A stretch of DNA of 64,000 bases, taken from positions 1,364,001-1,428,000 of the forward strand of contig OZ176053.1 in assembly GCA_964247055.1 (NCBI GenBank), written 5' to 3'. Under the pieces are notes generated by a model. It was not told the origin of the DNA and did not search any database. It saw only the letters and a program-made list of their open reading frames with translations. Shown here piece by piece: positions 26,620 to 39,500 of the stretch (the first letter of the stretch is position 1; each line of letters opens with the position of its first letter). The stretch comes from Paragordius varius (lineage: Eukaryota; Nematomorpha). A program made the translations under genes and the position numbers.

Positions 26620-27880
26620 AGGTAGTAATATTCTTTTATTTATATTAACCTTTGAATTAAAAGACAAACAAATTTAATGAGGCTATTTTAAGTAAACCTG
26701 TAAGGACGGCCATCCTCTATATAAAATACACCTATCATATAAAAATAACTTTGCTGATACATTTGAATAAGCTATGAGGCCATCAAAATCAATTATGTTT
26801 TATTTTGCTAAAAATAAAAAAAATAATCCAGAGATTTTTTATATTTAGCTGCTATGCTAATTTACTCCCTCTAAAATACGCCAACATGGACAATACGTCA
26901 AAGCTTATTTTTAAAAAACCTACGAGATCGTATAGATTCAATCATGATTTTAGGTTTTTCCGAATTATGATAAAATTTAACCTCCGGTTAGGGCCTCTCC
27001 CTATGTTAAACACACCCTCATCCATGAATAATGCGGCTTCCAACCAACTTATTAAAAAACCTATGATAACTTTAATATATGTCACCATTTAATTTTTTCT
27101 CGTTCATAGCGATTTAAAATAAAATTATATATATATATATATATATATGCATAGTGTTCCCTTAGTAACAACTTTCCGGAAAACTTGTAATTAAGTAAAT
27201 GTTTATTTCTATTCGGGCTTTTCTTTGAATTGGCTGCTGAGTGTGACGGCTAACATACGTTTTTTGCAAAAAAAAGTAATTCACTAAAAATATTTGTTTA
27301 ACTAATTTATTAAGAAGAGAATATGAAGTAAAGTCATTATATATTTATCTAATGAAAATTATAATTAGACTCATCAGCCCTTTTTTATTATTCTTTTAAA
27401 AGAGCACCACCCACCCAAAATATGCGCTTATTTTCACAATATCGAGTCTATTGAGCATTATTCGAAGGAAGTTATAGTTCCATTCAAAATTCAATTATAT
27501 AGCTTTATACATTTCTTTAAATTAATCTATTCTGGTGAAACTATTGTAATAAGCGTCTGATTCCGAACCCTTAAAATACCACGGTAGCAAATTTATAACC
27601 ATTATTTGTCGCAAGTTACTCTCATAGTAGAAAAAACCGTAGAAGTCTTATATATTATATTGTCCATGTTGAGATATGAGTATTCATCAATACGTCATCA
27701 ATATAATTTAAGTTGGGAGATTATTAAATTTATTATAGATTGTTTACTAGCAACGAATGGAAAAAGCACAGTTGGTAAAAAAAATTTGTTATCTTTTTCA
27801 TTTGTCCCAATTTAGCAAAAAAATTTTAATTATATTTGGACAGCAAGATGTTATTATTCAAAAATAATTTGCCAATTGTA
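26620..27880. other. AT-rich non-coding DNA
   Basis: No supported gene. A short TA tract lies at 27126-27149. Open frames at 26805-27092 and 27606-27815 show no domain or splice context. Confidence 0.4.
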
Positions 27881-27884
27881 AAAT

Positions 27885-28520
27885 AAAAATACTATTTACT
27901 ATGCAGACGATACGGTTATCTTCACAGACAATCCAAAGTTATTAACTCTCATATTACAACATTTTGGAAATGAATGTTAAAAATATGGGCTACACATTAA
28001 TCTATCGAATACAAAGATAATAAAAATTAACCTGAAAGTTCCACATATCTCGGGAGCTTAATATACCTGATGATAATTGGACTCTCGAGATAAATAGAGG
28101 ATAGCTATGGCCAAAACGGCCACAAATAATTATTGAGCATCCCATGGTGTCAGTTTAAAAACAAAAATTTGACTTACAAATGCAATATTACCCAACCTTT
28201 ACAAGTGTGAAATTTGGACCTAAAAAAATCCGTCCTACCAATAATAAATTCCTTTGAACTCTGGATATGGAAAAAATTTCCCGAGTCATTGCATGGAATG
28301 TCCATCCTCACCAAACTATCCTACTTTGGCACATTAAGAAATCTAACACTGGAAAAATCTTGGATGTTGGAAAAAGTTAGTGATACACGTAAAAGGGGCC
28401 GAAGAAGGACAAGCTGGATGGACAATATTCTACAAGAACCCATGCATCCTTGGCAGAACTCAACATTAAAACTAAATATAAATCTATGGAGAAGTTTTAT
28501 AAATAATAAAAGTCGACCTC
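27885..28520 (+). mobile_element. LINE ORF2 fragment with YADD motif
   Basis: Reads YYADDTVIFTDN at about 27897-27932, the catalytic YADD box of a reverse transcriptase. Downstream, in changing frames, come CEIW, YFG and MLEKVSDTRKRGRRRTSWMD, in the order expected for non-LTR ORF2. The copy is 5'-truncated and interrupted. Its last part recurs in the duplicated blocks near 22457 and 23204 that flank the peptide genes. Confidence 0.8.
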
Positions 28521-29011
28521 GACCGTAAAACAAACGCACAAAGCTTTTTGTACAATATAATTCTTCAAACAACACGAATGGGTTATGTGCCTCAATTTTA
28601 CCCGCCGTGATATAGGTGGGCGGTGCAAATCTATTATAGAAGCCAATGATTTAACTAATTTAAACTTAAAACAACGTATATTTAAATGACTTTACCACTT
28701 ATTCTGGTTTATTACTTATTAAAATTTCTAATCAGTTTTAAAATAATATTTGAAAAATAAAAAATTTTCCATTAATTTTTTTACAAAAACGATCTGAGTT
28801 GGATAGGTATGGATATAAAAATACATCTTTTTCCAAAACATAAAAGCTAAGTACACACACCTTGAATAATTAGAATATCAGATTGACTATAAGAACACAG
28901 AAATAGTGAATTCAATATATATGGATTTTACGATTTATTGTTAAAAATTACACAAATAGAGTTAAATATGCTTTAAAAACAATGCATCTGTGTGTGTGTC
29001 TTGTAAATAAT

Positions 29012-29530
29012 TTATCCAAAAAACGGTGGTCTGAAGAATGGAAATCCGCCGAATCCAGGAAATCCAAAACCGGGAAAGCCAAAGCCTGGGAAACCGGGTC
29101 TGAAACCAAATCCGGGGAATCCGCCAAAACCGGGTCTAAATGGAAATCGTCCTGGTAAAAATCGAGCTTCACCTTGAGAAACCAACAGTATCGTTGCAAT
29201 AACCTATATTAAGAGAATAAAAATTTATATGAGATACTTTGCATTAAATATTGAAACAAAAACATAAAGTCAAAACTATTGAAACGATTCTTAAAAATAG
29301 ATTATTTTTTTTAAACCATTGGTTTGGGGCGAAATAAGTATTATAAAAGGTAAATTATTTATACTGTAAGAAAAACCCAAGGTTTAAAAGAGTATGGTTG
29401 CATTTTAAAAAAAAATTTAACGTTTAATTTACCATTTGCTTGTATTTATATTTTGATTATATATATAAATATAGAAATAATATAAGATTACTAATAAGGC
29501 TAAAAGATTAAAGTTTTGAGTAAATGCCAT
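29012..29530 (-). CDS. Small secreted Phe/Gly/Pro-rich peptide, copy 2
   Basis: Exons 29492-29530 and 29012-29203, phase 0, 76 residues. The signal peptide is MAFTQNFNLLALLVIATILL, more changed than the mature part. The mature peptide again starts after a QGEA-type site with RFLPGRF and ends FFRPPFFG, and is nearly identical to copy 1. Higher conservation of the mature part than of the signal sequence suggests that the peptide itself is under selection or that gene conversion has acted. A TATA box is at 29625-29632. The 288-base intron shares a MITE remnant with copy 1. A block with a LINE tail follows the gene on its 3' side, as in copy 1. Confidence 0.86.
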
Positions 29531-29624
29531 GATATGTGATTTGCACTGAGATCGGGATTTTAAAAGAAATAGTTGGAATAATTGATGTAAAAAATTTATG
29601 AATAAATATGTTAAAAATATGGGC

Positions 29625-29632
29625 TATTTATA
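29625..29632 (-). promoter_or_regulatory. TATA box of peptide gene copy 2
   Basis: The minus strand reads AAAGGTATAAATAGCCC, 95 bases before the ATG. Confidence 0.75.
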
Positions 29633-29849
29633 CCTTTTTTGTAATACCTATATCAATCGCAAAACCCTCTCAAGTAATAAAAAATATGGTTTAATTGATA
29701 CTGATTATATAATTGTATTACATAGTATCTCTAAAATCAAACAATTAATCCACAATCAATTACACTTATATTTATTTTGTTTTTTTCTTATTATAGGGTT
29801 CGTTATTTGTACATTGAAATATTGTGATTGGTTCAAGATAGATAAGTAA

Positions 29850-31060
29850 TTTATTAATCTTGTTTTGAGTATGTTTCTAGCAAATTTTCTACAATAAAAC
29901 CTATTAGATTTGTTAATAAATTTAGATATATGTAATCACTGTCCGCGAATAGTAGGACTTACTTAAAGTATAAATAAATAGATGAAAGATATTTTAATGC
30001 TTTATTGAAGGTATAAATGTATTGTTTAATTTTTTTAGAAATTTAACTATTAAATATGCTGCAATATTAAATTACATAAAAAGGACACGTGAATCCGCTT
30101 CAAAATAAAAGAGTTTAGACATATTCTTAATAATATTTCGTTCAAATTCACCCTTAAACAATTGAAAATCGCCCTAAAAATAAATTATGCATTTTTAAGA
30201 TTAAAAACTACCTATATTTATTAATATTTTTTTATAAGAATTACGTTTAAATTTTATATATTAATGAAAAATTAATGCTATGTATGAAGATATACATATA
30301 TATATATATGTATATATATATATGATGAGTTATGATAGCCCGAAAACACATAATTTATTTTTAGGGTTAATTTGAATGTAAATGGTACATATATAATCTG
30401 TACATTTTTTTTAATTGGGTAGCAATTTTATTAAATCTTTATTGCGACATGTACAAACTAATATAAAATCTGAACCGAAAATGAATTATAATGTAAACTG
30501 GTTTTACTGCTCAACTTGAGGTTCTTTGAGAAGAGTTTGAAAACGTATATATCTTTTGATTTGGAAAACTTCAAATCTTTAGGTTTAGAACAAGGGTTGT
30601 CAAGACGAATGACTGCCATGCTCCCTTGATTATTGCATTCTTTTTCTTATTTAGTTAACTCAATTTGTAATTTGGGGGAATAGCAAAATTAAAAATCAAA
30701 ATTCATTCGTTTTTTATAATTCATCGAAAAAATTTTGCAAACACCACAAAAAAATATTGAAAAAGGATATCCCTTGTTATCCGCTTTGTTTTACAATGAA
30801 ACATATCTTAATTTTATTGTTTATTCTCTAAAATTAAAAGTTTTATAATTTCATGTGATAAACAGTGTTAGTGGTTTAATAATGAAGCAATATTTAATAA
30901 GTAAAGTATTTTCCATTTTAGAATATCATTTTACTCAATAGTTAGGTTTGATTATCGGTCTGAATGCTTATTAATGCAGTTAACAGTCGTTAACAGCTAT
31001 TTATTATCATAAATACCTATCTTTTAATAAATGTTGTGGGGTTAAACCGGCTGAAAAATG
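29850..31060. other. AT-rich non-coding DNA with TA/CA tract
   Basis: A short TATATG tract lies at 30294-30325. No gene was seen. Confidence 0.4.
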
Positions 31061-31063
31061 AGT

Positions 31064-31340
31064 CTGATATCTAGCTTAGTCGTGGGATTTTAAAAAATTT
31101 GTCTCAAAACCACCATTCGATGGTGGAGCATTATTTCAAGACATGGGCCCAATTAAGGGGTATTAAAAACCGCTCAATTTTTTGTGTTTTTGTGGGTAAT
31201 ATTTCAGGCCCTTATTAAACTTATATAGTCGAGGTCTAAAATTTGCCTCCGAATCGATATAAATATGCAGTAGGCTAGTAGCCCCCTTTCCAGAGGCCAA
31301 TTAGAAGTCGTTCAATAAATTTTTTGCCTTTATAGAGGAA
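31064..31340 (-). repeat. Outlying monomers of the 160-bp array
   Basis: About two monomers with the family landmarks (GGGTAATATTTCAGGCCC, CCAGAGGCCAATTAGAAG, TTTTTTGCCTTTATAGAGG). They are separated from the main left array by about 1 kb that I cannot classify. Confidence 0.7.
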
Positions 31341-32380
31341 AACCTGGAATCATCATTCATTCCTTATGTTCTTACTCCGGTTTTCCGGCAACAGATCACA
31401 GAGCCAGCGTTTATTTTTATAATTATATAGATTATAATATAATATATAAAAAAATATAAAACGTGTCCATGTTTATGTGGGTTTTTTTCTTATTTTCTTA
31501 CGTGGAATGGTAAATATATCTTAAAACATTATGTTAATTTTAGGCTAAGGTTTTTAATATTTTAATGGATAAAACAACCCTTAAAAATAACCCGTCGGAT
31601 AATTTGTCGGCTTGTGCTATGATGGATGTTGGGGTAAAGGTGTGCCCCGTATTTTTGGAGGAAACATTACAGATTATCATGTTGCTTGATCAAGGTGACA
31701 AAAGGCATTGGATCACCGATTAAATTAAAGCCAGGAAAAAAATGTATATGCCTTAATTACAACAATACATCTAAAAAATTAATATTTGCAAAAAGTACAG
31801 GGCAGGCTTTCGCCCCTTATCCATTATAGCACGAGTTTACAATTTATTCGACAGGTTAGAGGCTTGTTTCCATTCAAATGGTAAAAATCTTATAAAGAGA
31901 AGAGAAGAAAGAATTAAATGTGACCAAAACATTCCTAAAAAATAGATTATTTCAAGATATTTATAATTCCAGTTAGAAAATTCATGGACATTAACATATT
32001 TTATATTTTTTCATCATAATTTACACTAGCCCTGTGACGCTTCACTGTGACGTAGTCTCACCAATTATTTTTAATAATTTGCTAAATATAGAAGTAATGG
32101 AGATAAAAAAATAATAAAAAACATATTTAATAAAAAGAATGTTTTTAATTAATATTATTTTACGGGTTTTTGCCTAAAATATTGACTCGATATTGACCAT
32201 ATTAAAACTGTCCCTTATTAAATTTGATATTCAACTATTATTCAGATTTTACCTCGTTTACGAAATCATGGTCAAAAGTGTTATTTTGAAAATGTGTCCA
32301 CTCAACTCGGATTAAAGGATATAAAAAGTAAATTATTTGTGGTTTTTTTTAAAGGAAAGAATGATATTATACCAATTCCC
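31341..32380. other. Unclassified sequence between array parts
   Basis: A plus frame from about 31565 reads MDKTTLKNNPSDNLSACAMM and continues about 50 residues before stopping. I recognise no domain and found no splice context. Part of it (32160-32380) may be decayed array monomers. Confidence 0.35.
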
Positions 32381-32389
32381 TAGAAATGT

Positions 32390-34075
32390 GTTTAACTGAA
32401 CTCGTATGGCTTCTTATGTTTTTTGAAAATCAGCCCCAAAACCACGCCATTTTTGTATGGCGTCTCAGTTTTAAACCGGTAGACCCCTACCCGTAGACCT
32501 AAATGGAAAAAGCGCTGAGTTATTTTTTGCCTTTATAAGGCAAATATTTGGAATCATCTTTGATACCATCGTCTCATGGGTTATTCAAAATATACCTTAA
32601 CACTAAAAAATCATAATTAGGGCAGGGCTAAAATTAACGGCTAATAAGAAAACGCCTAACCTTTTCACCTTGTTACGGCCAATACAATTTAATGAGCTCA
32701 TATGGCTTCATTCTGTAAATTAGCTTCAAAACTACGCAATTACTGGCGCAGTTTTGGGCGGGCAGCTCCTTATCCAAGGGCAGGTATGAACAGCGTTGGG
32801 CAAAATGTTTGCCTTTATATAGGGATTATCTGAAATTATCATGGATTCCATACGCTCCTATCAGTATAGGTTTTCTTAAATTTGGCTCCAAAGACATGGC
32901 GTATCGATATGGTGACGCAGTTTTAGGCGGATAGTCCCCTAACCAGAGGCGTAACAAAAAAAACGCTTGATTACAATATTTCTGCCTTAATTCGGGTAAT
33001 ACCTGGAATCATGATTGATTCCATATCGTAAGATTTTCGAAAAATTGCCTCAAAACCAAAATATAGTTCTATGTGTAGCATTAGGGAAAGGGACTAATTA
33101 AGAGAATAAATAAAACCGCTCTACATAAATTTTTGCCTTTTACCGGTTATATTTCCACCCTTTATTGAACTTATAAGACCCAATATGTTTTCTAAAATTT
33201 GCCTCCAAAGTCTTGCTATATCGATGTAATGTCTTAGTTGTTGGATGGTAGCCCCCATCCAGAGGCCAATATATAAGAGACGTTCGATAAAATTTTTGCC
33301 TTTACAGGTAATGGCATCATCATACATCCCATATGTTCCTAATAGTGTTGGAAGAATGGCTTCAATAATTGAAAGTAGTTCAATGATAGCGCATTTTTCA
33401 GGGCGTAAAGAGCCCAATTAACGGCTAATTTAAATAAACTTCTTGACTTAAATTTTTGCCTTTTTAAGGGTAATATTTCACCATTATTAAACTCAGGCGT
33501 GAGAAGTTTTCTGGGAATTAACTCCTTAACAATGCAATTTCGATAACGCAGTTTTGGGCGGGTAGTTACCTACCAGAGGCTAATACAAAAAAGGGCTTGA
33601 TTAAATTTTTTGCTTTTTTACAGAGAAAACTTGGAAAAATTGCCTCTAATCTAATAAATCATTCAATAGTGGCGAATGTTTCAGGGCGTGAAGGGACCTA
33701 AAAATGCAAATTTAAAAAAACTGAAGAACTAAATTTTTGTCTTGTTAGGGGTAAATTTTAATCATCTATTGAACTCATATGACCTGATAAGTTTTTTGAA
33801 AGTCAGCCCCAAAGGGACGCTATTTCGATAGGACGGGGCAGTTTTTAGCTTCTCTTAGCAGCCAAAATAAAAGCACGACTATATTTTTTGCCTTTTATTA
33901 GGGAATACCTAAAATCCTCGTTGAATTGGGTCTCATACACTGGGCGAAACATTGATGAAAAAAATTATTTTTGTGGACTTAATTTTTTTGAAAAAATGGC
34001 ATTTTACGGAAGGAGCGGGTAAAAAGAGGGCCTAATTTTAAAATCCGGGCCTATGTTCTCTCAAGTATAATTTCT
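32390..34075 (-). repeat. Left array of about 160-bp monomers (inverted partner of 45.4-47.3 kb)
   Basis: Monomers are marked by TTTTTGCCTTT every 145-170 bases. Two alternating types form a dimer of about 320 bp. One has CCTGGAATCATGATTGATTCC; the other has GGGTAATATT and GGGCGGGTAG. The array is the reverse complement of the right array and collinear with it, down to unusual monomers such as the one with AAAAAGCGCT next to GGCGTCTCAGTTTTAAACC (32460-32520), which pairs with 47130-47210. Confidence 0.85.
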
Positions 34076-34409
34076 TTTAGGGTGAATTAATATTGTTGAA
34101 GGATGATTTGAAGTGTAAATGCTACACTTTGTTTTTATCATAAACCGCTATTTCAAATCTCCAAATTATAAGCTTTTAAATATATCTTTTTTGTCCACCA
34201 TATATGGAACTACGATCGTCATATTTAAATAATAAACTAACCTACAATATCTTAACTTTAAAAAAAGACATTATGATAACAAATATATATTATATATGGG
34301 CTTTACGATTTATTGTTAAAAATTACACAAATATAGTAGATAATAATATGCTTGGAAACATAGAAAAATTGTGGTGTGCATGTGTGCATATGTATGTCTT
34401 GTAACAAAT

Positions 34410-34743
34410 TTATCCAAAAAACGGTGGTCTAAAAAATGGAAATCCGCCGATTCCGGGAAAACCGAAGCCAGGACCCCCAAAACCGGGAAAGCCAAAGCCT
34501 GGGAAACCGGGTCTGAAACCAAATCCGGGAAATCCGCCAAAACCGGGTCTAAATGGAAACCGTCCTGGTAAAAATCGAGCTTCACCTTGAGAAACCAAGC
34601 ATATCGTTGCAATAACCTATATATCAATTTAAGAGATAAAAATAAGAAATCATAGATATTAATACATTCGTAAAATCAATATTAAATTAAAATATAAAAA
34701 TTACCAATAGGGCGAGAATATTAAAGAATTGAGAAGATGCCAT
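34410..34743 (-). CDS. Small secreted Phe/Gly/Pro-rich peptide, copy 3
   Basis: Exons 34705-34743 and 34410-34616 joined in phase 0 over an 88-base intron, 81 residues. The signal peptide is MASSQFFNILALLVIATICL, with likely cleavage near SQGEA. The mature part has the family frame RFLPGRF...FFRPPFFG with one extra GFGGPG unit compared with copies 1 and 2, so repeat number changes by in-frame gain or loss. The intron lacks the MITE remnant of copies 1 and 2, which suggests that those two are closer relatives. A TATA box lies 106 bases upstream. The gene stands just inside the left 160-bp array. Confidence 0.87.
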
Positions 34744-34848
34744 GATAATATAAGATTTGCACTGATAAAGTTTGAAGGTAATAAATACGGATGAAATAAA
34801 TTTAAAGATGAAAAAAATTTATAAGTAAAAACAATGTAAAAAGTCGGC

Positions 34849-34856
34849 TATTTATA
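34849..34856 (-). promoter_or_regulatory. TATA box of peptide gene copy 3
   Basis: The minus strand reads AAAGTATAAATAGCCG, 106 bases before the ATG, in the same position as in the paralogues. Confidence 0.75.
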
Positions 34857-34869
34857 CTTTTTTTTCTTT

Positions 34870-36550
34870 GCAAAGTTGTATTATATATGAAATACCCTTT
34901 ATATATAATTTTTATAATTGATATTTGTTATCATTAATCGCATAATATTATATTTTTCTTAGAATTTATAAAACCATTGCCTACTTTAATCAATTACATT
35001 TCAATACTCATACTTACATTTTTTATAAGACTGTTGTCTCCTAGAAATAAATTTCCAAGAATTTTTTATTATGACATTTTGTGCGGGGTAAAAAAAACTT
35101 TTATTAAAACAACTTGTAAATCAATTATCCCCATTTAAAGCTTATTGTTTTGTGTAGCGACTTTACTAATAAAATAATAATATTATAAATATATTATTAT
35201 AAAAAGTTAAAATTAAGTTAATGAATTTTGGGTATAGATTATAGAGATGAGTTAAAAAAATAGGTCCTATAGGGGTAAGTTCTAATAAAATTTAGAATGT
35301 CCATAAAAATCAAATTCTATGATATTCTTCTACTTTCATTGTATTTCATATTTTTGTTGAATATCAATATATCAGCTGGTTTAAATTTGAAATTATTAAT
35401 CTTAATCAATAGCAAGTATATTTTTACAGCAAAACAATAAATATTATGCCGAAAAATTCGTGAATGCTTCACAAACTGGGCATAACATAAGTCGTAAGTT
35501 ATATAACTCATTTTATATATATATAAATAACTACAGTTACCAACTCAATAATACTACCTCTATTTCACTATTTTTTTACTTGGGTTTTGTATAAATATAT
35601 AGAATGTCCTAACATGTTCGTTATCGTTTAAGTTTAAACTGCATGAAAAACAAGTTTCAATAGGAATTTTGAACTGCGAAAATATTTCATAACATTATAT
35701 TCTATAAACATTGTTTAAGGCTTCTGTTTAATATATTTTTTCCGTTTAGAAATATCAATTATACGATCCTTTATTAATGGTGCTTTTATATGATCCTATT
35801 ATGTATAGTGGTAAGAAAGTAGTTGAATGAAAAATCAAATGTAATAAAATCTATTTGTAAACAAATAAAATAAGATTAATTTCTAATTTCGGAAATAATT
35901 TATAGCGGTATAATTTTAGGCCATTTTAAAAATTTCACGGTGATCTAACCCAAAGCTTCAATACTTGAATTTATAATAAAAATTTGAATGTGATACTTGA
36001 TTAAATTAAACTTACAATTTTAAACATTATCGCAAAATATAGTTTTCATTTTAATTCATATTTTTTATTGAAATTTAATAAATATAGCCTAAACCACCAT
36101 TCTAAATAGTATTATAATGCTTTAATTATGCCCATGAGAAGGGTTATTCTATTGATAGATGCGGTATAATTACAAAACCATTTTAATTAATATAGTTTTT
36201 TTGTATTAAATATAGCGTATTATCATTGAGGTACAAAATCGTTTGTCGTTTTAGGCGCCTCCTTTATATTTTGTCTGAAATTTAGATAAGTCCGTCCTCC
36301 TACTCCTTTGCCTAAGCGCCATTAACTAAGATTTCAATTTTAAATATTAATGCTTATACCTAAATGAATATTTCTATTATGGGCTAGTAATTATATCAAT
36401 ATTTCATTATTTTCAACATTGACTTTAGTAGAACAAAAAATTTACCAAACATTCATGGAAATTTATTTCACAAATAAGAGTCATATTAAAAAAAGAGACA
36501 TTGTATTTTCGGAACCCATTAAGAGATCAAACTATATGTACGTATATTGA
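34870..36550. other. Region expected to hold the 5' exon(s) of the EB gene
   Basis: The first recognised EB exon needs one carried base, so a coding exon with the start codon must lie upstream. A good acceptor at about 36429 opens a frame (EQKIYQTFMEIY...) to about 36533, but I could not join it in phase. No signal-peptide exon was identified. Confidence 0.35.
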
Positions 36551-36558
36551 ATTTAAAG

Positions 36559-39500
36559 CCAAAAAATTAAGCCAGCCATGTGACTTCAATGAACAATGCC
36601 AAGCTTTTAATAAAGATACTATTTGCGATTGGAAGATTGGTAATTTATGCGCTTGTTCAGACAACTTTTACATTAAACAAGAACCAAATGAAAGCACATC
36701 CCAGTGTGTTAAAAGTATTTTTTTCTCTTACCAAAAAAAATATATGCTAAAATTATTTTTTAGCGATACTTAATCTTTTATGTGATCATTATTCACCATT
36801 AGAATTGCTTCTAGAGACTAAATGTGATATAAATCAAAATTGTCAATCCGGTGTTTGCGACAATACACTCAAAACATGTCAATGCCCTGATTTTACTTAT
36901 CCAATTTCTGATGAATGTGTTTCAAGTACACCAATTTTTACCCCCAAAATAAATTGATATCAAATTTATATAAATATATAATTATACAGTTTAGAGTCTC
37001 TTTTTCTTTTTTTATTAGGGTAAGGACTTAAAATATATCTGATCTTGTGAGGCTTTAACACTCGCCTGCCTGCCCAGGGCTGACAGTTATGATTAAGGTG
37101 ACCAGACGTCCCGCTTTTGGCGGGACAGTCCCGCTTTTTCTCACTTTGTCCCGCGTCCCGCTACGTTTTTAAATGTCCCGCTTTTTCAAGATTATATAAA
37201 AAATAATTTTTTTTAATACATTTAAATTTTTTATTAAAAATTTATTTTTTTTATTCGTTTAAATTTTTTATCATTAGTTATCTTTAAAATCTATATCAAT
37301 TTTAAATAACAATTTTTTATTATTTTTTTCAAATTTATATCATGTGATTATACACTTTGCTTCCTACTCTTACTACCAACATTATCAAAAAGACTAATTA
37401 ATACCACAAATCGGTAGCTTATATAACTTCATAAAATTAAGGTAGTAAAATATATTTTTATACTAATATTTTAGTTATATTACCTGCCAATCTTATCAAA
37501 AAGACAAATTAATACCAAAAATCGGTAGCTTATACGTTTATTCCAGAAAACTACGGTTATATTTTTTAAACTAATATTAGTAAAAAAATATGAGTACAAA
37601 AACAGGTTACTAATTCAACAATGAATTAATCAAAGAATTTTCTTTAACGAAAATGAATCATTTATTAAATGTTCTTTATGCGAGGGGGAATTCACCCTAG
37701 CACATGGCGGCAAGCGTGATATTACAAAGCATATGAAAACATAGAAACCTAAAAATTGTTTAGATGTGGCATCATCATCATCTTACAAAATGAGTGATTT
37801 TTATCGAAAAACCGCTTTTGGAGATGAAGAAAAAAATTTGGCACTAGCCGAAGGCGTTTTATCTTTTCACGTGGTTAATCACAACCATTCCTTTAGTTCT
37901 ATGGATTGTACCTCACAGATTATTCGTACCTTATTCAATAAAAAATTTACATGTGCCCGTACAAAGGCTGAAGTCATTGTATGCAATGTCCTTTAGCCAC
38001 ATGCATTTTCTGAAATATAAAAGATTTGCTAATTAATTTCATATCGCTATACTCTGCTGCATCAAATCACATGGAAACAAAATTATTTCCCACTTTAATA
38101 AGATATTTTTATCCAGAAACCGGAGTAAAAATTAAATTTAGTTCTATTTCCCTCGGTGAAAATTCCGACATAATTTTTACTTCAATAATGAATATTCTAG
38201 AAAAAAATAATTTAAAAAACAAAATCATCGCATATTGCGCTGACGACACCAATACGAACTTAGGTGGAAAAGCAAGGAGGGAAACAAAAAATATTTTTTA
38301 ATAAATTAGCAGATAATTTTAATCAAAACTTTATTGGCGCTGGGTGTGATATTACACAATGCTATTCAAACAGCTGCTGATTTGATATTTCTAGATATGG
38401 AAAATGTAGTTGTTAAAATACATTCCTATTTTTATATATATACGGTACGCGTTGAAACGCTTAAGGGAATTCTGTGAAAATGCAGAAGTTTATTATCAAA
38501 AAATGCTTGGATATTGTAAAACTCGTTGGTTAGTTCTTCTGCCAGCTATTGAGAAAAATTTTAAAAATATGATCCTTTAAAATCCTATTTTTTATCACAG
38601 GACGAATCTCCTACAACTTTCGAAAAGTTTTTTGAAAGTGATTCTTCAAAAATATAGTTATTCCTACATAATCAAGCTTCTCTCTTTCAAAATGTTATTC
38701 AATTGGTAGAAGGTGACAAAATTTTGGCTATCAAAGTAACCAATGAAGTTGGTAACCTAAAATTCCAATGTCAAGAAAGGTTAGAAAATAATTTTATACC
38801 ATTAACCATCCGCAATATTATAATTAATTTAGAAAAACAAGGCTTAATAAATCGCCAAGATATCCTGTACCATATAAAAATGTTTTATACAAACTGTAAA
38901 GATTATTTGTAAGACTGGACGGTGCAATCCAATGATCATTGGATAACATTAAAACCAGAATTTAATTGGTGCGATGTTCAAAAATCATTTGATTACATCT
39001 GCATCTCCCAAAAATTCCCAAAAAGTAATCTTTCAGAAAATGATCCTTTTTCTGAAGAGTTAAAAAATATATTAATAATGACAAACTTAAATTATGGACT
39101 ACTAAAAAACAGTAGAAAAGATTGTTAGAAATATTTCATCAATTTTAAACAAACTATGTTTCATGCAATATTTTAAAAATTGTGGAATTGGCACTATCTT
39201 TACCTAAAACCAACGCTGCTCCTGACCGCGTTTTTTCCACACTAAATAAGGTGTGGACATCGGAAAAATCAAATTTACATGTCGAAACTAAAGGCCATTT
39301 TATCTGTCAAATATAATTTGACAAATACTTGTGAAGACCTATATTTTATAAAAAGGATGACAATCTGCTAAAACGCAGTCCCTCAAATAAAAAAAATATA
39401 CCAAAAAATAAAATATTTATATATATTTATAATGTATTTGTGTTAAAAATAAATAAATATTACAATAAATTTTTTGTATAAAAATTTTTGGTTGGACGCC

